A DNA stretch of 18,479 nt from positions 1 to 18,479 of the forward strand of contig JAGHVA010000099.1 of NCBI GenBank assembly GCA_018064565.1, given 5' to 3'. Shown piece after piece: positions 1 to 7,104 of the stretch. The translations under genes were made by a program, and so were the position numbers. Below the pieces are notes generated by a model. It ran no database searches, was not told the DNA's origin, and saw only the letters and a program-made list of their open reading frames with translations. Position 1 is the stretch's first letter, and the number at the start of each line of letters is the position of its first letter. This stretch comes from Candidatus Colimorpha onthohippi (GTDB lineage: Bacteria > Bacteroidota > Bacteroidia > Bacteroidales > P3).

Positions 1-100
<100 letters not shown>

Positions 101-147
101 AAACAAGCGACAATGCTATTTGCATTACCCACTGGTTGGTCAGGTAA

Positions 148-1083
148 TTATTCTGCAAGCATGGCTAAATAACTGGCATACCGTTCAGGAGCTATTAGAC
201 CACGTTCAAGAGCATTCTTTACAGCACATTGAGGCTCATGAGTGTGGGTACAAGTAGCAAAACGGCATTGCGAAATGAGAGATTGCATCTCTGGAAAATA
301 ATGACTTAACTGCCACGGTTCAATATCCACCATTCCAAACTCTTTGATACCTGGAGTATCAACTAAACAAGTGGTGGCGTGCGGATGTTGATCCAATCGT
401 ACAGGATAAATCTCCGCAAATGTAGTAGTATGACACCCTTTGAGATTTGAGGTACTGATGTCTCCCACCTTAAGATGAAGTTCTGGACATAAAGCACTAA
501 GGAGTGCCGACTTACCCACTCCACTATGACCACTAAACAGCACCGTGCTTCCCGATATGGCCGCACTAAGCGCATCCAATCCAATGGCTTGCTTGGCCGA
601 TACCTCATACACTGGATATCCAACATTGCGATAGATTTCAACCAAATGTTGATGAGCATCTAAAAGATCCTGCCGACCTGTGTATAAATCAATCTTGTTG
701 ATTATCAAACATGCTGGAATGTGATAAGCCTGAGCAGTAACCAATAGTCGGTCAATAAAACCAGTGCTCGTCCGCGGATAGCCCAACGTAGCCACCACAC
801 AAAGCATGTCAAGGTTTGCGGCTATCACATGCGTCTGCTTGCTGAGCTTGGTGGCCTTGCGGATGATATAGTTGTTGCGGTCTTCAATATCTTGAATCAC
901 CCCCGTACCATCCAACTGAACCTCATAACGCACATAATCGCCCACCGCAATCGGATTGGTCTGCTTGCTGCCTTTAAGACGATACCCCCCACGCAAACGA
1001 CAATCCAGCGTATGCCCATCATTTGTAAGTACTCGATACCAACTCCCAGTTGTTCGCAAGACCAAACCAGTACACAATTGCAT
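148..1083 (-). CDS. rsgA: Ribosome small-subunit-dependent GTPase A (RsgA/YjeQ)
   Basis: This 311-residue protein is a circularly permuted GTPase that acts late in 30S ribosomal subunit maturation and releases assembly factors on GTP hydrolysis. The order of parts is diagnostic: an N-terminal OB-fold (about residues 1-75), then the G4 motif NKID at 129-132 ahead of the P-loop GHSGVGKS at 185-192, then G3 DTPG at 242-245. A C-terminal zinc knuckle follows, with Cys273, Cys278, His280 and Cys286 in the family spacing C-x4-C-x-H-x5-C. Length is normal and all key residues are present. The ATG at 1083 gives the expected N-terminus. Only 47 non-C bases lie downstream before the poly-C run, so its 3' neighbour is unknown. 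Upstream it diverges from the GH2-like gene. No convincing promoter was found for it; the bases just 5' of the start are an AT-rich near-match to TAnnTTTG. Confidence 0.96.
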   Translation of the reverse strand: MQLCTGLVLRTTGSWYRVLTNDGHTLDCRLRGGYRLKGSKQTNPIAVGDYVRYEVQLDGTGVIQDIEDRNNYIIRKATKLSKQTHVIAANLDMLCVVATLGYPRTSTGFIDRLLVTAQAYHIPACLIINKIDLYTGRQDLLDAHQHLVEIYRNVGYPVYEVSAKQAIGLDALSAAISGSTVLFSGHSGVGKSALLSALCPELHLKVGDISTSNLKGCHTTTFAEIYPVRLDQHPHATTCLVDTPGIKEFGMVDIEPWQLSHYFPEMQSLISQCRFATCTHTHEPQCAVKNALERGLIAPERYASYLAMLAE

Positions 1084-1189
1084 AACTACAAATATTTATA
1101 ACACAATATTATTCATGTAAGAACTATCTTCCAACAAAACCCTATCAACAGAAACAAAAAATTTTATAGCACTGTTATTCGTCGTATTT

Positions 1190-1274
1190 AATAAGTGGTG
1201 CTCATGACCTCCCTTGGGCCTGCCCACCGACCTGTCCGCCGACAGGCGGGTCGGTTTTCTCGCCTCGGCATAGT
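1190..1274 (+). repeat. Dispersed intergenic repeat, copy R1 (boxes A and B with hairpin)
   Basis: Box A (22 bases, 1190-1211, beginning AATAAGTGGTGCT) recurs as its reverse complement at 3813-3834 with one mismatch. Box B (TTTCTCGCCTCGGCATAGT, 1256-1274) recurs inverted at 3781-3799 with one mismatch, and its first 17 bases recur exactly twice at 16.6 kb. Between the boxes, CCTGTC (1231-1236) and GACAGG (1241-1246) form a perfect 6-bp stem with loop CGCC, extended by ACCGA (1226-1230) and TCGGT (1251-1255) around a CGGG bulge. GC-rich palindromes of this kind are common intergenic repeats in Bacteroidota. This copy lacks box C (see the other copies). Confidence 0.75.
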
Positions 1275-1387
1275 GAGGGTTCTACTTGCCTACACCAAGC
1301 ATAGTGCCACAAGGCCTACTTGTCTGCATTCAACAATGGAATAAGTATTGTAAACAGCAATGGAAACGTACATTCCCTTTTTTTTCG

Positions 1388-1395
1388 TATATTTG
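1388..1395 (+). promoter_or_regulatory. Bacteroidota -7 promoter element for the GH2-like gene
   Basis: TATATTTG matches the TAnnTTTG consensus exactly and lies 22 bases before the ATG at 1418, predicting a leader of roughly 16 bases. No clear TTTG -33 element sits at the usual distance, so the call rests on one box and its position. Confidence 0.55.
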
Positions 1396-1417
1396 CAAAC
1401 TATTTTTTTACACACTA

Positions 1418-3211
1418 ATGAAACTACATCTACGTTTTACATTATTTTTGATGGTTGCATGCCACCTTAACGCATGGGCAGTTCAACCTTGGAATGATGC
1501 AAGTTATTTCAGCTTAAACAAACTCTCTGCACACCCCACTATTATTGACAACGTGCACCACGAGTGGCATCAGACACTACAAGACGAATGGCGATATAAC
1601 TACAAAACTACTCCTGACCAACAACCCAAAGGCTTTCCATCGCCTAACACAAGCAGTTGGGAAGTTGTAACCATACCACACTTGTCTGCACACCGTCAAG
1701 GGTCTGCCTATTACGCCACTCAATGGGAGCTTCCCAATCAATGGCGTGGGATGCGCATCATGATTAAGTGCGGGGGTGGATCGTCCGCTATGCAGATGTA
1801 TATCAATGGGAATTATGTAGGCTATTCTGAAGATTCGTTTGCACCAGCCGAATGGGATATATCCCGCTACCTTCATACAGGGACTAACCATATTATGATA
1901 CGCCTAATCGGCGAGAGCGATGGGTCGCTGCTGGAACCCGCAGACCTCCCTATTGGACTGCTACGTCCTGTTGAGATTTTTGCAGTGCCCAGTCTGTATA
2001 TAGCCAACTACCATGTACTGTCAACCATAGACAACAACACAAAACCGATGCTGGACATCACCGTTGACCTTTCGGCAGAAGTGCGAGGCGGCAATAGTAT
2101 CTGCGTCACATTGATTGATACCACACAACACCCCTACAAAACACTCGCAACAGCCACCAAAAAACTTGAACACAAAGACTGGTTTGTCGTATTTTCGCCT
2201 CAAGACATCCAACTCCCAGAGGAGACACAACTATGGAGTCCCGACCATCCGTATTGCTACCAACTACAAATATCTGCAAGCAATACCTCCGACAGCAACT
2301 GTCACACGGTAACAATGCCTATCGCATTTAAGAGAATCACCATCCAGGATGACCGAATCTTATTGAACAACAAACCATTCCAAATACGGGCTGTCTCATG
2401 GCGCGAGCCTTATCAAGGCTTGACTCCCGATAGTTTAAGGCACCTGTTGACAAACATTAAAAACACAAGGTTAAACACCATCATTCTGCAAGCACCAGCA
2501 TCCGATGATTTCTATACACTATGCAGCCAGATGGGAATATTAGTAGTTGACCAACCAGCCATCATGCCTCGTGCCGACATTGCCGACAGTATCGGCAACC
2601 ACCCCGACTGGCAAGAAAGTTATCTATACCGCGCAATCAACCTATATCAAAGGCACCGTCATATTCCATGTGTAGCCGCTTGGATTATGAACCCAGCGCT
2701 GACGCAGAGTTCCAACGGCAAGCGGGCTGCTCGACTTTTTACCAACCGCGCCCCCTATCAGCCTACAATCAACCCATTCTATATCACCACCTCGACCAAC
2801 CAAAAACAACTGCAATCCGAACTGTTACAATTCTCATACAACCCTCTCGATTACCAACTGACTCTTTATGATGAGTACAAACGTCGGCACCCAGTAATGG
2901 CTATATACAACCCTATGGAGATGTCGCTCAATAGTTTAATGGACTGCTGCGACACGCTTCGCACCCACATGACACTGCCAGGAGCTTACTTTGGAACGTG
3001 GCAAAAAATAGGATCACAAGTTCGAACCACCCTCACCACACATCTGGATCCTACCACGAAACCTATTCCCAAAGTATCACCACAACTTGCTGACAACAAG
3101 ACTAACTACAAAAAGAATACAACCTCTCATAAAAAAGCTAAAAAACGCAACACCAAAAAGCAGCCCGTGAAGTATAAAAACCTATGGCAACGCATCTTGG
3201 CATGGATATAA
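1418..3211 (+). CDS. Secreted GH2 (beta-galactosidase-like) protein lacking both catalytic glutamates
   Basis: This 597-residue protein has a signal peptide (residues 1-21, ending NAWA). The start at 1418 is chosen because it places that signal peptide first and sits 22 bases after a promoter box. Residues about 48-195 resemble the GH2 sugar-binding jelly roll (GSAYYATQWELP; YINGNYVGYSEDSFAPAEWDI). Residues 200-305 resemble the Ig-like domain, with the typical LWSPDHPY at 272-279. Residues 306-530 resemble the TIM barrel: DDFYTLCSQMGILVVD at 363-378 aligns with the LacZ strand before VDEAN. The acid/base site, normally N-E after RHxxHPSVxxWSxG, reads RHRHIPCVAAWIMNP, so Glu becomes Pro426. 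The nucleophile region (LacZ CEYAHAMGNS) reads AIYNPMEMSLNS at 495-506 with no Glu at the aligned place. The C-terminal beta domains are absent; a lysine-rich tail (about 565-597) replaces them. By inference it is a sugar-binding or scaffold pseudoenzyme in the periplasm or at the surface. Confidence 0.72.
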   Translation: MKLHLRFTLFLMVACHLNAWAVQPWNDASYFSLNKLSAHPTIIDNVHHEWHQTLQDEWRYNYKTTPDQQPKGFPSPNTSSWEVVTIPHLSAHRQGSAYYATQWELPNQWRGMRIMIKCGGGSSAMQMYINGNYVGYSEDSFAPAEWDISRYLHTGTNHIMIRLIGESDGSLLEPADLPIGLLRPVEIFAVPSLYIANYHVLSTIDNNTKPMLDITVDLSAEVRGGNSICVTLIDTTQHPYKTLATATKKLEHKDWFVVFSPQDIQLPEETQLWSPDHPYCYQLQISASNTSDSNCHTVTMPIAFKRITIQDDRILLNNKPFQIRAVSWREPYQGLTPDSLRHLLTNIKNTRLNTIILQAPASDDFYTLCSQMGILVVDQPAIMPRADIADSIGNHPDWQESYLYRAINLYQRHRHIPCVAAWIMNPALTQSSNGKRAARLFTNRAPYQPTINPFYITTSTNQKQLQSELLQFSYNPLDYQLTLYDEYKRRHPVMAIYNPMEMSLNSLMDCCDTLRTHMTLPGAYFGTWQKIGSQVRTTLTTHLDPTTKPIPKVSPQLADNKTNYKKNTTSHKKAKKRNTKKQPVKYKNLWQRILAWI

Positions 3212-3245
3212 AAAATAAATTTCATGTAAAAACTACAAAAAAATG

Positions 3246-3268
3246 TATTTTTGCAAACTATATGTTTG
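3246..3268 (+). promoter_or_regulatory. Two tandem -7 promoter elements before the BACON-like lipoprotein gene
   Basis: TATTTTTG (3246-3253) and TATGTTTG (3261-3268) each match TAnnTTTG exactly, 80 and 65 bases before the ATG at 3334. The second overlaps the left arm of an inverted repeat. No clear -33 element was found for either. They imply that transcription of the surface-protein block restarts after the GH2-like gene. Confidence 0.5.
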
Positions 3269-3300
3269 ATAATCACACTATGCTTGAATTATTCAAACAT
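3262..3300. repeat. Inverted repeat just downstream of the promoter boxes
   Basis: ATGTTTGATAAT (3262-3273) pairs with ATTATTCAAACAT (3288-3300) as 12 base pairs with one bulged T, around a 14-base loop. It overlaps the second promoter box and would fall in the leader of transcripts from the first box. It may be an operator or leader hairpin. No T tract follows, so it is not an obvious terminator for the GH2-like gene. Confidence 0.5.
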
Positions 3301-3333
3301 CACATAATCAATATGTAAAACAATATTTATCAA

Positions 3334-3717
3334 ATGAATAACAACCGTTTTATAGTTTTTGTATGCGCTGCTATCCTGATGGCAGCAACTTTGGTTGGAT
3401 GCGACAAAGACCCGTTGCCACGCATCTATGCCGACCCAACCGAAATAAATGTTGACAATCAGGAGTCATCGCTGACTATCAATATTGATGCCACCCATGA
3501 ATGGGAAGCTCGTATTGAGCCGGCATCGGCTACTCAATGGGTAGGTCTATCCACCTACAATGGAAGTGGAAGCCAGTCTGTATCGCTTTATGTAAATGCC
3601 TGCAACAACGAGCCAACGGTAGAGAATCCAAACCGCCATGCTGTTGTGGTGTTTCAACTGGTAGCCAAAGAAGGTAAGAAACAGACCGCCACAGTACATG
3701 TAACGCAAAGATTTTAA
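3334..3717 (+). CDS. BACON-like lipoprotein, single domain
   Basis: This 127-residue protein has a lipoprotein signal peptide with lipobox LVGC, giving Cys23 as the lipidated residue, followed by Asp-Lys-Asp. The mature part is one beta-rich domain (about 28-127) with BACON hallmarks: an early Tr-containing strand pattern (W58, W69), a GSGSQSVSLYV turn and strand near 78-87, and a closing V-T-Q strand at 123-125. BACON domains occur on Bacteroidota surface proteins and are thought to bind carbohydrate or mucin or act as spacers; no substrate can be read here. It is followed closely by a repeat copy (3725-3834) and then the DUF3575-type gene, and it pairs in style with the larger BACON-like lipoprotein at 5607. 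Family assignment is by motif pattern only. Confidence 0.7.
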   Translation: MNNNRFIVFVCAAILMAATLVGCDKDPLPRIYADPTEINVDNQESSLTINIDATHEWEARIEPASATQWVGLSTYNGSGSQSVSLYVNACNNEPTVENPNRHAVVVFQLVAKEGKKQTATVHVTQRF

Positions 3718-3724
3718 GCAATCA

Positions 3725-3834
3725 GTTTCGATAAGCTGATTTGGCTGACAAGGCAATCGCAAGGTGAAAATGAGACCTTAACTATGCCGAAGCGAGAAAG
3801 CCAAATCAAAAAGAGGTCATAAGCACCACTTATT
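3725..3834 (-). repeat. Dispersed intergenic repeat, copy R2 (boxes C, B and A, inverted to R1)
   Basis: Read on the minus strand this copy has box A (3813-3834), box B (3781-3799) and box C (GCTTATCGAAAC, 3725-3736), in the order A-B-C. Boxes A and B match R1 with one mismatch each but in opposite orientation; boxes B and C match the 16.6 kb copies. Within it, TGATTTGGCT (3737-3746) and AGCCAAATCA (3799-3808) are perfect 10-bp inverted repeats bounding a 72-base unit, a small MITE-like arrangement. It lies between two genes and encodes nothing recognisable. Confidence 0.75.
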
Positions 3835-3896
3835 GAAAAATAATTCAGCGACTAACGCAAAAATAGAACGTTGTGATAATATCCAAAAAAAACAAT

Positions 3897-4442
3897 ATGA
3901 AAAAACTCATCGTATGGGGGGCCATAGTAGCCTTGTCCTTCAGCAGTATATATGCCCAGAGGGTAGCAATCAAAACCAACGTGCTTGGATGGCTGGCTTG
4001 TGGCACCGCCAATGTCGGGATAGACTATCATATCGGCAAACATTTTGCGGCAGGTGCCGACTTTTATGCCAATCCGTTTATGTTTGGCGATGACCGCAGC
4101 GCACAACATCTTAATATCACATTGTCTGGAAGCTACTATTTCTGTGAGGCATTTCATGGCAGTTATATCGGATTGCATGCGTTGCATGCTTGTTATGATG
4201 CTGGTTTAGGCACTTACAACTACGACGGCCATTTGAACGGTGTAGGTCTGCACTATGGTTTTGTACTGCCATTATCCCGACATTGGCGTTTAGACCTGAT
4301 GGCTGGTGTAGGCTATGCTCAATGCTGCTACGACCTTGAGGCTCGCCAATATCATAAGGGCGACCATGAAATGCTACGGCACCATGATGCCAACTGCTGG
4401 GGCATCACCCGCCTGCAAGCAGCTATAGCATATCAGTTCTAA
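3897..4442 (+). CDS. DUF3575-like outer-membrane protein
   Basis: This 181-residue protein has a signal peptide ending SSIYA-QR at residues 20-21. The ATG at 3897 is preferred over an in-frame GTG at 3873 because it puts the signal peptide at the N-terminus. The mature N-terminus (VAIKTNVLGWLACGTANVGIDY) matches the start typical of DUF3575 proteins, which begin with an A-x-K-T-N-x-L strand and an N-x-G-x-E/D strand. Alternating hydrophobic strands, a Gly/Tyr-rich pattern and a C-terminal aromatic residue (AIAYQF) fit a small outer-membrane beta-barrel. In other Bacteroidales, DUF3575 genes sit next to DUF3868/OmpA-like genes, often in fimbrial loci. The same pairing is seen here with the gene at 4532, which supports the call. 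It is rich in His and Cys (for example ALHACYD, AQCCYD, EMLRHHDANC). The exact function is unknown. Confidence 0.72.
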   Translation: MKKLIVWGAIVALSFSSIYAQRVAIKTNVLGWLACGTANVGIDYHIGKHFAAGADFYANPFMFGDDRSAQHLNITLSGSYYFCEAFHGSYIGLHALHACYDAGLGTYNYDGHLNGVGLHYGFVLPLSRHWRLDLMAGVGYAQCCYDLEARQYHKGDHEMLRHHDANCWGITRLQAAIAYQF

Positions 4443-4531
4443 CCCTCTATGCTTGGGAAGGCAACAGCCTCATTCTTTCAATACACGCACCAAGTCAAAA
4501 TGTCACCATTCATCGAATAGTCAGTATAAAA

Positions 4532-5572
4532 ATGAAACGCTTATTACCCATAATAGTAGCTACCCTAATGGCAATCGGTTCTGCCTGGGGGCAAAGCATC
4601 CGCACGGCATCCTCACCCGACGACGCCATAGTGATTTCAAAAATTCACGCACAACCACAAGGCAAGATACTGCGTCTTACCTTTGAGATCACCATTGCCG
4701 ATGAGGCGTTAAGCAGCTGTGAGGCTTTTCATATTGAACCCACTGTGGGCAACATGCCCATGCCAGCAATATCTATTGAGGGCTACCGCTATGCCAAACT
4801 AAGCAACACTACAGCCAAGCACATACGGTACAATTGGCACGGGATGACACTCAGCTACGATGAGGAGATACCGCTAACCAAAGGCAGACTTCATGAGTTA
4901 CAAATCATTGTGGAGCGCCGTTCAGTATGCCACTCCTCCGAACGAACCACAGAAATCAATTATACCGATAGCATCGTAACACATACCAAAAAACTCAAAA
5001 AGAAGAAGGATACCGATGCTAATAGTGCAGTCAAAAAATCAAGAAAACACCAGCATTCCAGCAACGCTGATGGCATAGACACCTTGACATTTCAGGTTCA
5101 GGGCAATGCCATGTTCAATACAAGTATCATCAATCCTATTGATAGCACATTCAATGCCACACTCTCAAAAGTAATCAATGAATTCAACGCTATCAGCGAA
5201 AAGCCTAACACCAAGATTATAAGTGTAGATGTTATGGTAACTTCATCGCCCGAAGGCAGTGTCAAATACAACACAACCTTGGCATCTTACCGAGCCAATA
5301 CGGTAGCGCAACGCATTGCGGAAGCCGCCCCTCAAATGGCTTCGATAGCCAAAATCCTGCCCGTTGGAGAAAATTGGGGTGCCTTTGTTGAGGCTGTGGA
5401 AAACAGCAACCTCTATAACAAAGAAGCTATACTACAGATTGTATCGGACAATAGTAACCTTGACCAACGCGAAGCATTACTGCGACAGCTTCCAAACTTC
5501 AATCAGATACTCGCTATTCTGCAACAAACCAGAGCATGCAATTTCCGCATCATATACACACAACATAACTAA
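4532..5572 (+). CDS. DUF3868-like protein with OmpA-like C-terminal region
   Basis: This 346-residue protein has a signal peptide cleaved near AWG-Q (20-21). Residues about 22-140 form a beta-rich domain resembling DUF3868. A strongly basic linker follows (about 152-175; KKLKKKKD and KKSRKHQH). The C-terminal part (about 180-346) resembles OmpA-like peptidoglycan-binding or DUF3868-associated domains: V-M-V-T-S-S-P-E-G at 234-242 followed by N-x-x-L-A-x-x-R-A at 247-255, the usual SPEG...N..L...RA signature. Then come GENWGAF and a helical stretch ending in an R-x-x-I strand. A likely role is anchoring a surface structure to the cell wall or outer membrane together with the DUF3575-type protein upstream. 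Assignment is by motif memory; the basic linker is unusual for an exported protein. Confidence 0.65.
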   Translation: MKRLLPIIVATLMAIGSAWGQSIRTASSPDDAIVISKIHAQPQGKILRLTFEITIADEALSSCEAFHIEPTVGNMPMPAISIEGYRYAKLSNTTAKHIRYNWHGMTLSYDEEIPLTKGRLHELQIIVERRSVCHSSERTTEINYTDSIVTHTKKLKKKKDTDANSAVKKSRKHQHSSNADGIDTLTFQVQGNAMFNTSIINPIDSTFNATLSKVINEFNAISEKPNTKIISVDVMVTSSPEGSVKYNTTLASYRANTVAQRIAEAAPQMASIAKILPVGENWGAFVEAVENSNLYNKEAILQIVSDNSNLDQREALLRQLPNFNQILAILQQTRACNFRIIYTQHN

Positions 5573-5606
5573 TAGGCTTTTACATTATATAAATTGATAT
5601 AGCAAA

Positions 5607-6287
5607 ATGAAAAGGATAACTCGCTTGATTATATGCACGCTGACCGGAATATTCTTGCTTGTAGGTTGCCGCAACGAAGACGATATGCTTACAGCACCAC
5701 AGTCCATCTCGCTCGCAACTTCACAAGTATCGGCAACAATCAATATCAAAGCTAACACCCGCTGGCATGCCACCACTTACGCTGATGTCGCAACAGGGAG
5801 ATCCAATCAAACCGACGACCAATGGTTTGTCATCACCCCATCAGAAGGTATAGGATCGTGCGAGATGCAACTCAATATTCTCTCTGCCAGCACTGGCATC
5901 TCCCCGCGTACAGGTGCCATTGTGATTGACTATGCCGATGGCAATCAACATACTATCGAAGTCACGCAAAACGGGAAGATATTAGACGACTGCTATGTAA
6001 GTCCAACCGCCATCACATTGGGCGCAAACGCTTCAGAAAACCACACTTTCTTTATCTACGCTCCCTGCAACGATGTCGTTGTTACCGTCACACCCCGACA
6101 GTCTGAATGGATTACAAATTTGCATTTTCTAAAACTTGACCAATACGAAAACGCTGTCACCCACACCTACTCGTTCGGCGTAGAAGCCAACCCCCACAAC
6201 TACACCCGTGAAGCATATTTCGATGTAGTGGTTCGCTATGCCGAACAAGTACGCAATTTTGTAGTTACCATTCGCCAAACAAGGTAA
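5607..6287 (+). CDS. BACON-like lipoprotein with two domains
   Basis: This 226-residue protein has a lipoprotein signal peptide with lipobox LVGC and Cys21, followed by Arg-Asn-Glu-Asp-Asp, an acidic stretch of the sort linked to surface export in Bacteroidota. Two beta-sandwich units follow. Unit 1 (about 31-123) shows W53, W73, a G-I-G turn at 81-83 and the closing I-E-V-T-Q-N-G. Unit 2 (about 128-226) is more divergent, with W168 and a closing V-V-T-I-R-Q strand. This fits tandem BACON domains. It ends only 8 bases before thyA, so transcription almost certainly continues into the housekeeping genes. Its role is likely surface binding or spacing; the ligand is unknown. Confidence 0.7.
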   Translation: MKRITRLIICTLTGIFLLVGCRNEDDMLTAPQSISLATSQVSATINIKANTRWHATTYADVATGRSNQTDDQWFVITPSEGIGSCEMQLNILSASTGISPRTGAIVIDYADGNQHTIEVTQNGKILDDCYVSPTAITLGANASENHTFFIYAPCNDVVVTVTPRQSEWITNLHFLKLDQYENAVTHTYSFGVEANPHNYTREAYFDVVVRYAEQVRNFVVTIRQTR

Positions 6288-6295
6288 TTTGTAAC

Positions 6296-7090
6296 ATGCG
6301 TCAATATCTCGACCTCCTATCACATGTCTTGACCAATGGTACGCCCAAAAACGACCGAACGGGCACTGGTACTATCAGCACTTTTGGCTATCAGATGCGG
6401 TTTGACCTATCCGATGGATTTCCGCTACTGACTACTAAAAAATTACACCTTAGGTCTATCATATATGAATTGCTTTGGTTTTTGCGTGGCGATACCAACG
6501 TGCAATATCTTCACGACAACAAAGTAACTATATGGGACGAGTGGGCGGACGATAACGGTGATTTAGGACCTATCTACGGCAAGCAATGGCGCAGTTGGGG
6601 ATGCGCCAATGGCAAACAGATAGACCAGATTAGCCAATTGATTGATCAAATTAAGCATAACCCCGACTCACGGCGGCTACTCGTATCTGCATGGAATGTG
6701 GGCGAGGTGGATCAGATGGCACTACCCCCCTGCCACATACTGTTTCAATTCTATGTAGCTGACAACAAGTTGAGTTGCCAACTCTACCAACGATCTGCCG
6801 ACATCTTTCTCGGAGTTCCGTTCAATATCGCATCCTACTCCCTTTTTACCATGATGGTAGCGCAGGCTTGCGGACTGAAGCCTGGCCACTTTATACACAC
6901 GCTGGGTGACGCCCACATCTACAACAATCATATCCAACAGTGCCAATTACAACTCACTCGCAACCCAAGACCATTGCCCACCATGACACTCAACCCGAGC
7001 AAGGACAATATCTTTGACTTTGAATACGACGATTTCACACTGACCAACTATAACCCACATCCACACATTAAAGGAGATGTGAGTGTATAA
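6296..7090 (+). CDS. thyA: Thymidylate synthase
   Basis: At 264 residues this is exactly the length of E. coli ThyA. It makes dTMP from dUMP using methylene-tetrahydrofolate in the cytoplasm. Visible signatures are the N-terminal R-T-G-T-G-T dUMP phosphate loop at 21-26, PLLTTKKLH (43-51), WFLRGDTN (61-68), the catalytic loop ALPPCHILFQFY with Cys146, the QRSAD and GVPFNI segments, HTLGDAHIYNNH, and the C-terminal NPHPHIKGDVSV. No key residue is missing. It follows the BACON-like gene after 8 bases and precedes the guanylyltransferase gene after 14, indicating co-transcription. The partner dihydrofolate reductase gene often found next to thyA is not here. Confidence 0.98.
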   Translation: MRQYLDLLSHVLTNGTPKNDRTGTGTISTFGYQMRFDLSDGFPLLTTKKLHLRSIIYELLWFLRGDTNVQYLHDNKVTIWDEWADDNGDLGPIYGKQWRSWGCANGKQIDQISQLIDQIKHNPDSRRLLVSAWNVGEVDQMALPPCHILFQFYVADNKLSCQLYQRSADIFLGVPFNIASYSLFTMMVAQACGLKPGHFIHTLGDAHIYNNHIQQCQLQLTRNPRPLPTMTLNPSKDNIFDFEYDDFTLTNYNPHPHIKGDVSV

Positions 7091-7104
7091 ACATATTCTC
7101 ATCC

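Larger units (their letters stand above)
1084..1417. other. Divergent intergenic region between rsgA and the GH2-like gene
   Basis: This 334-base gap has no supportable gene. An open frame runs into it from 1286, but its first 44 codons lack coding character and precede a good signal-peptide start at 1418, so they are treated as non-coding. The gap contains a copy of the dispersed repeat (1190-1274) with a GC-rich hairpin, and a Bacteroidota-type -7 element at 1388-1395. The first 100 bases are AT-rich and must hold whatever drives rsgA. Confidence 0.7.

Noticed and set aside
363..659. 98-codon minus-strand frame within rsgA
   Set aside because: Same-strand overlapping frame of a well-conserved GTPase with no independent support.
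829..1101. 90-codon plus-strand frame opposite the start of rsgA
   Set aside because: Antisense to the conserved OB-fold, with no family or start signals.
3833..4093. 86-codon plus-strand frame overlapping the start of the DUF3575-type gene
   Set aside because: Starts in the repeat, has no signal peptide, and overlaps a better-supported frame.
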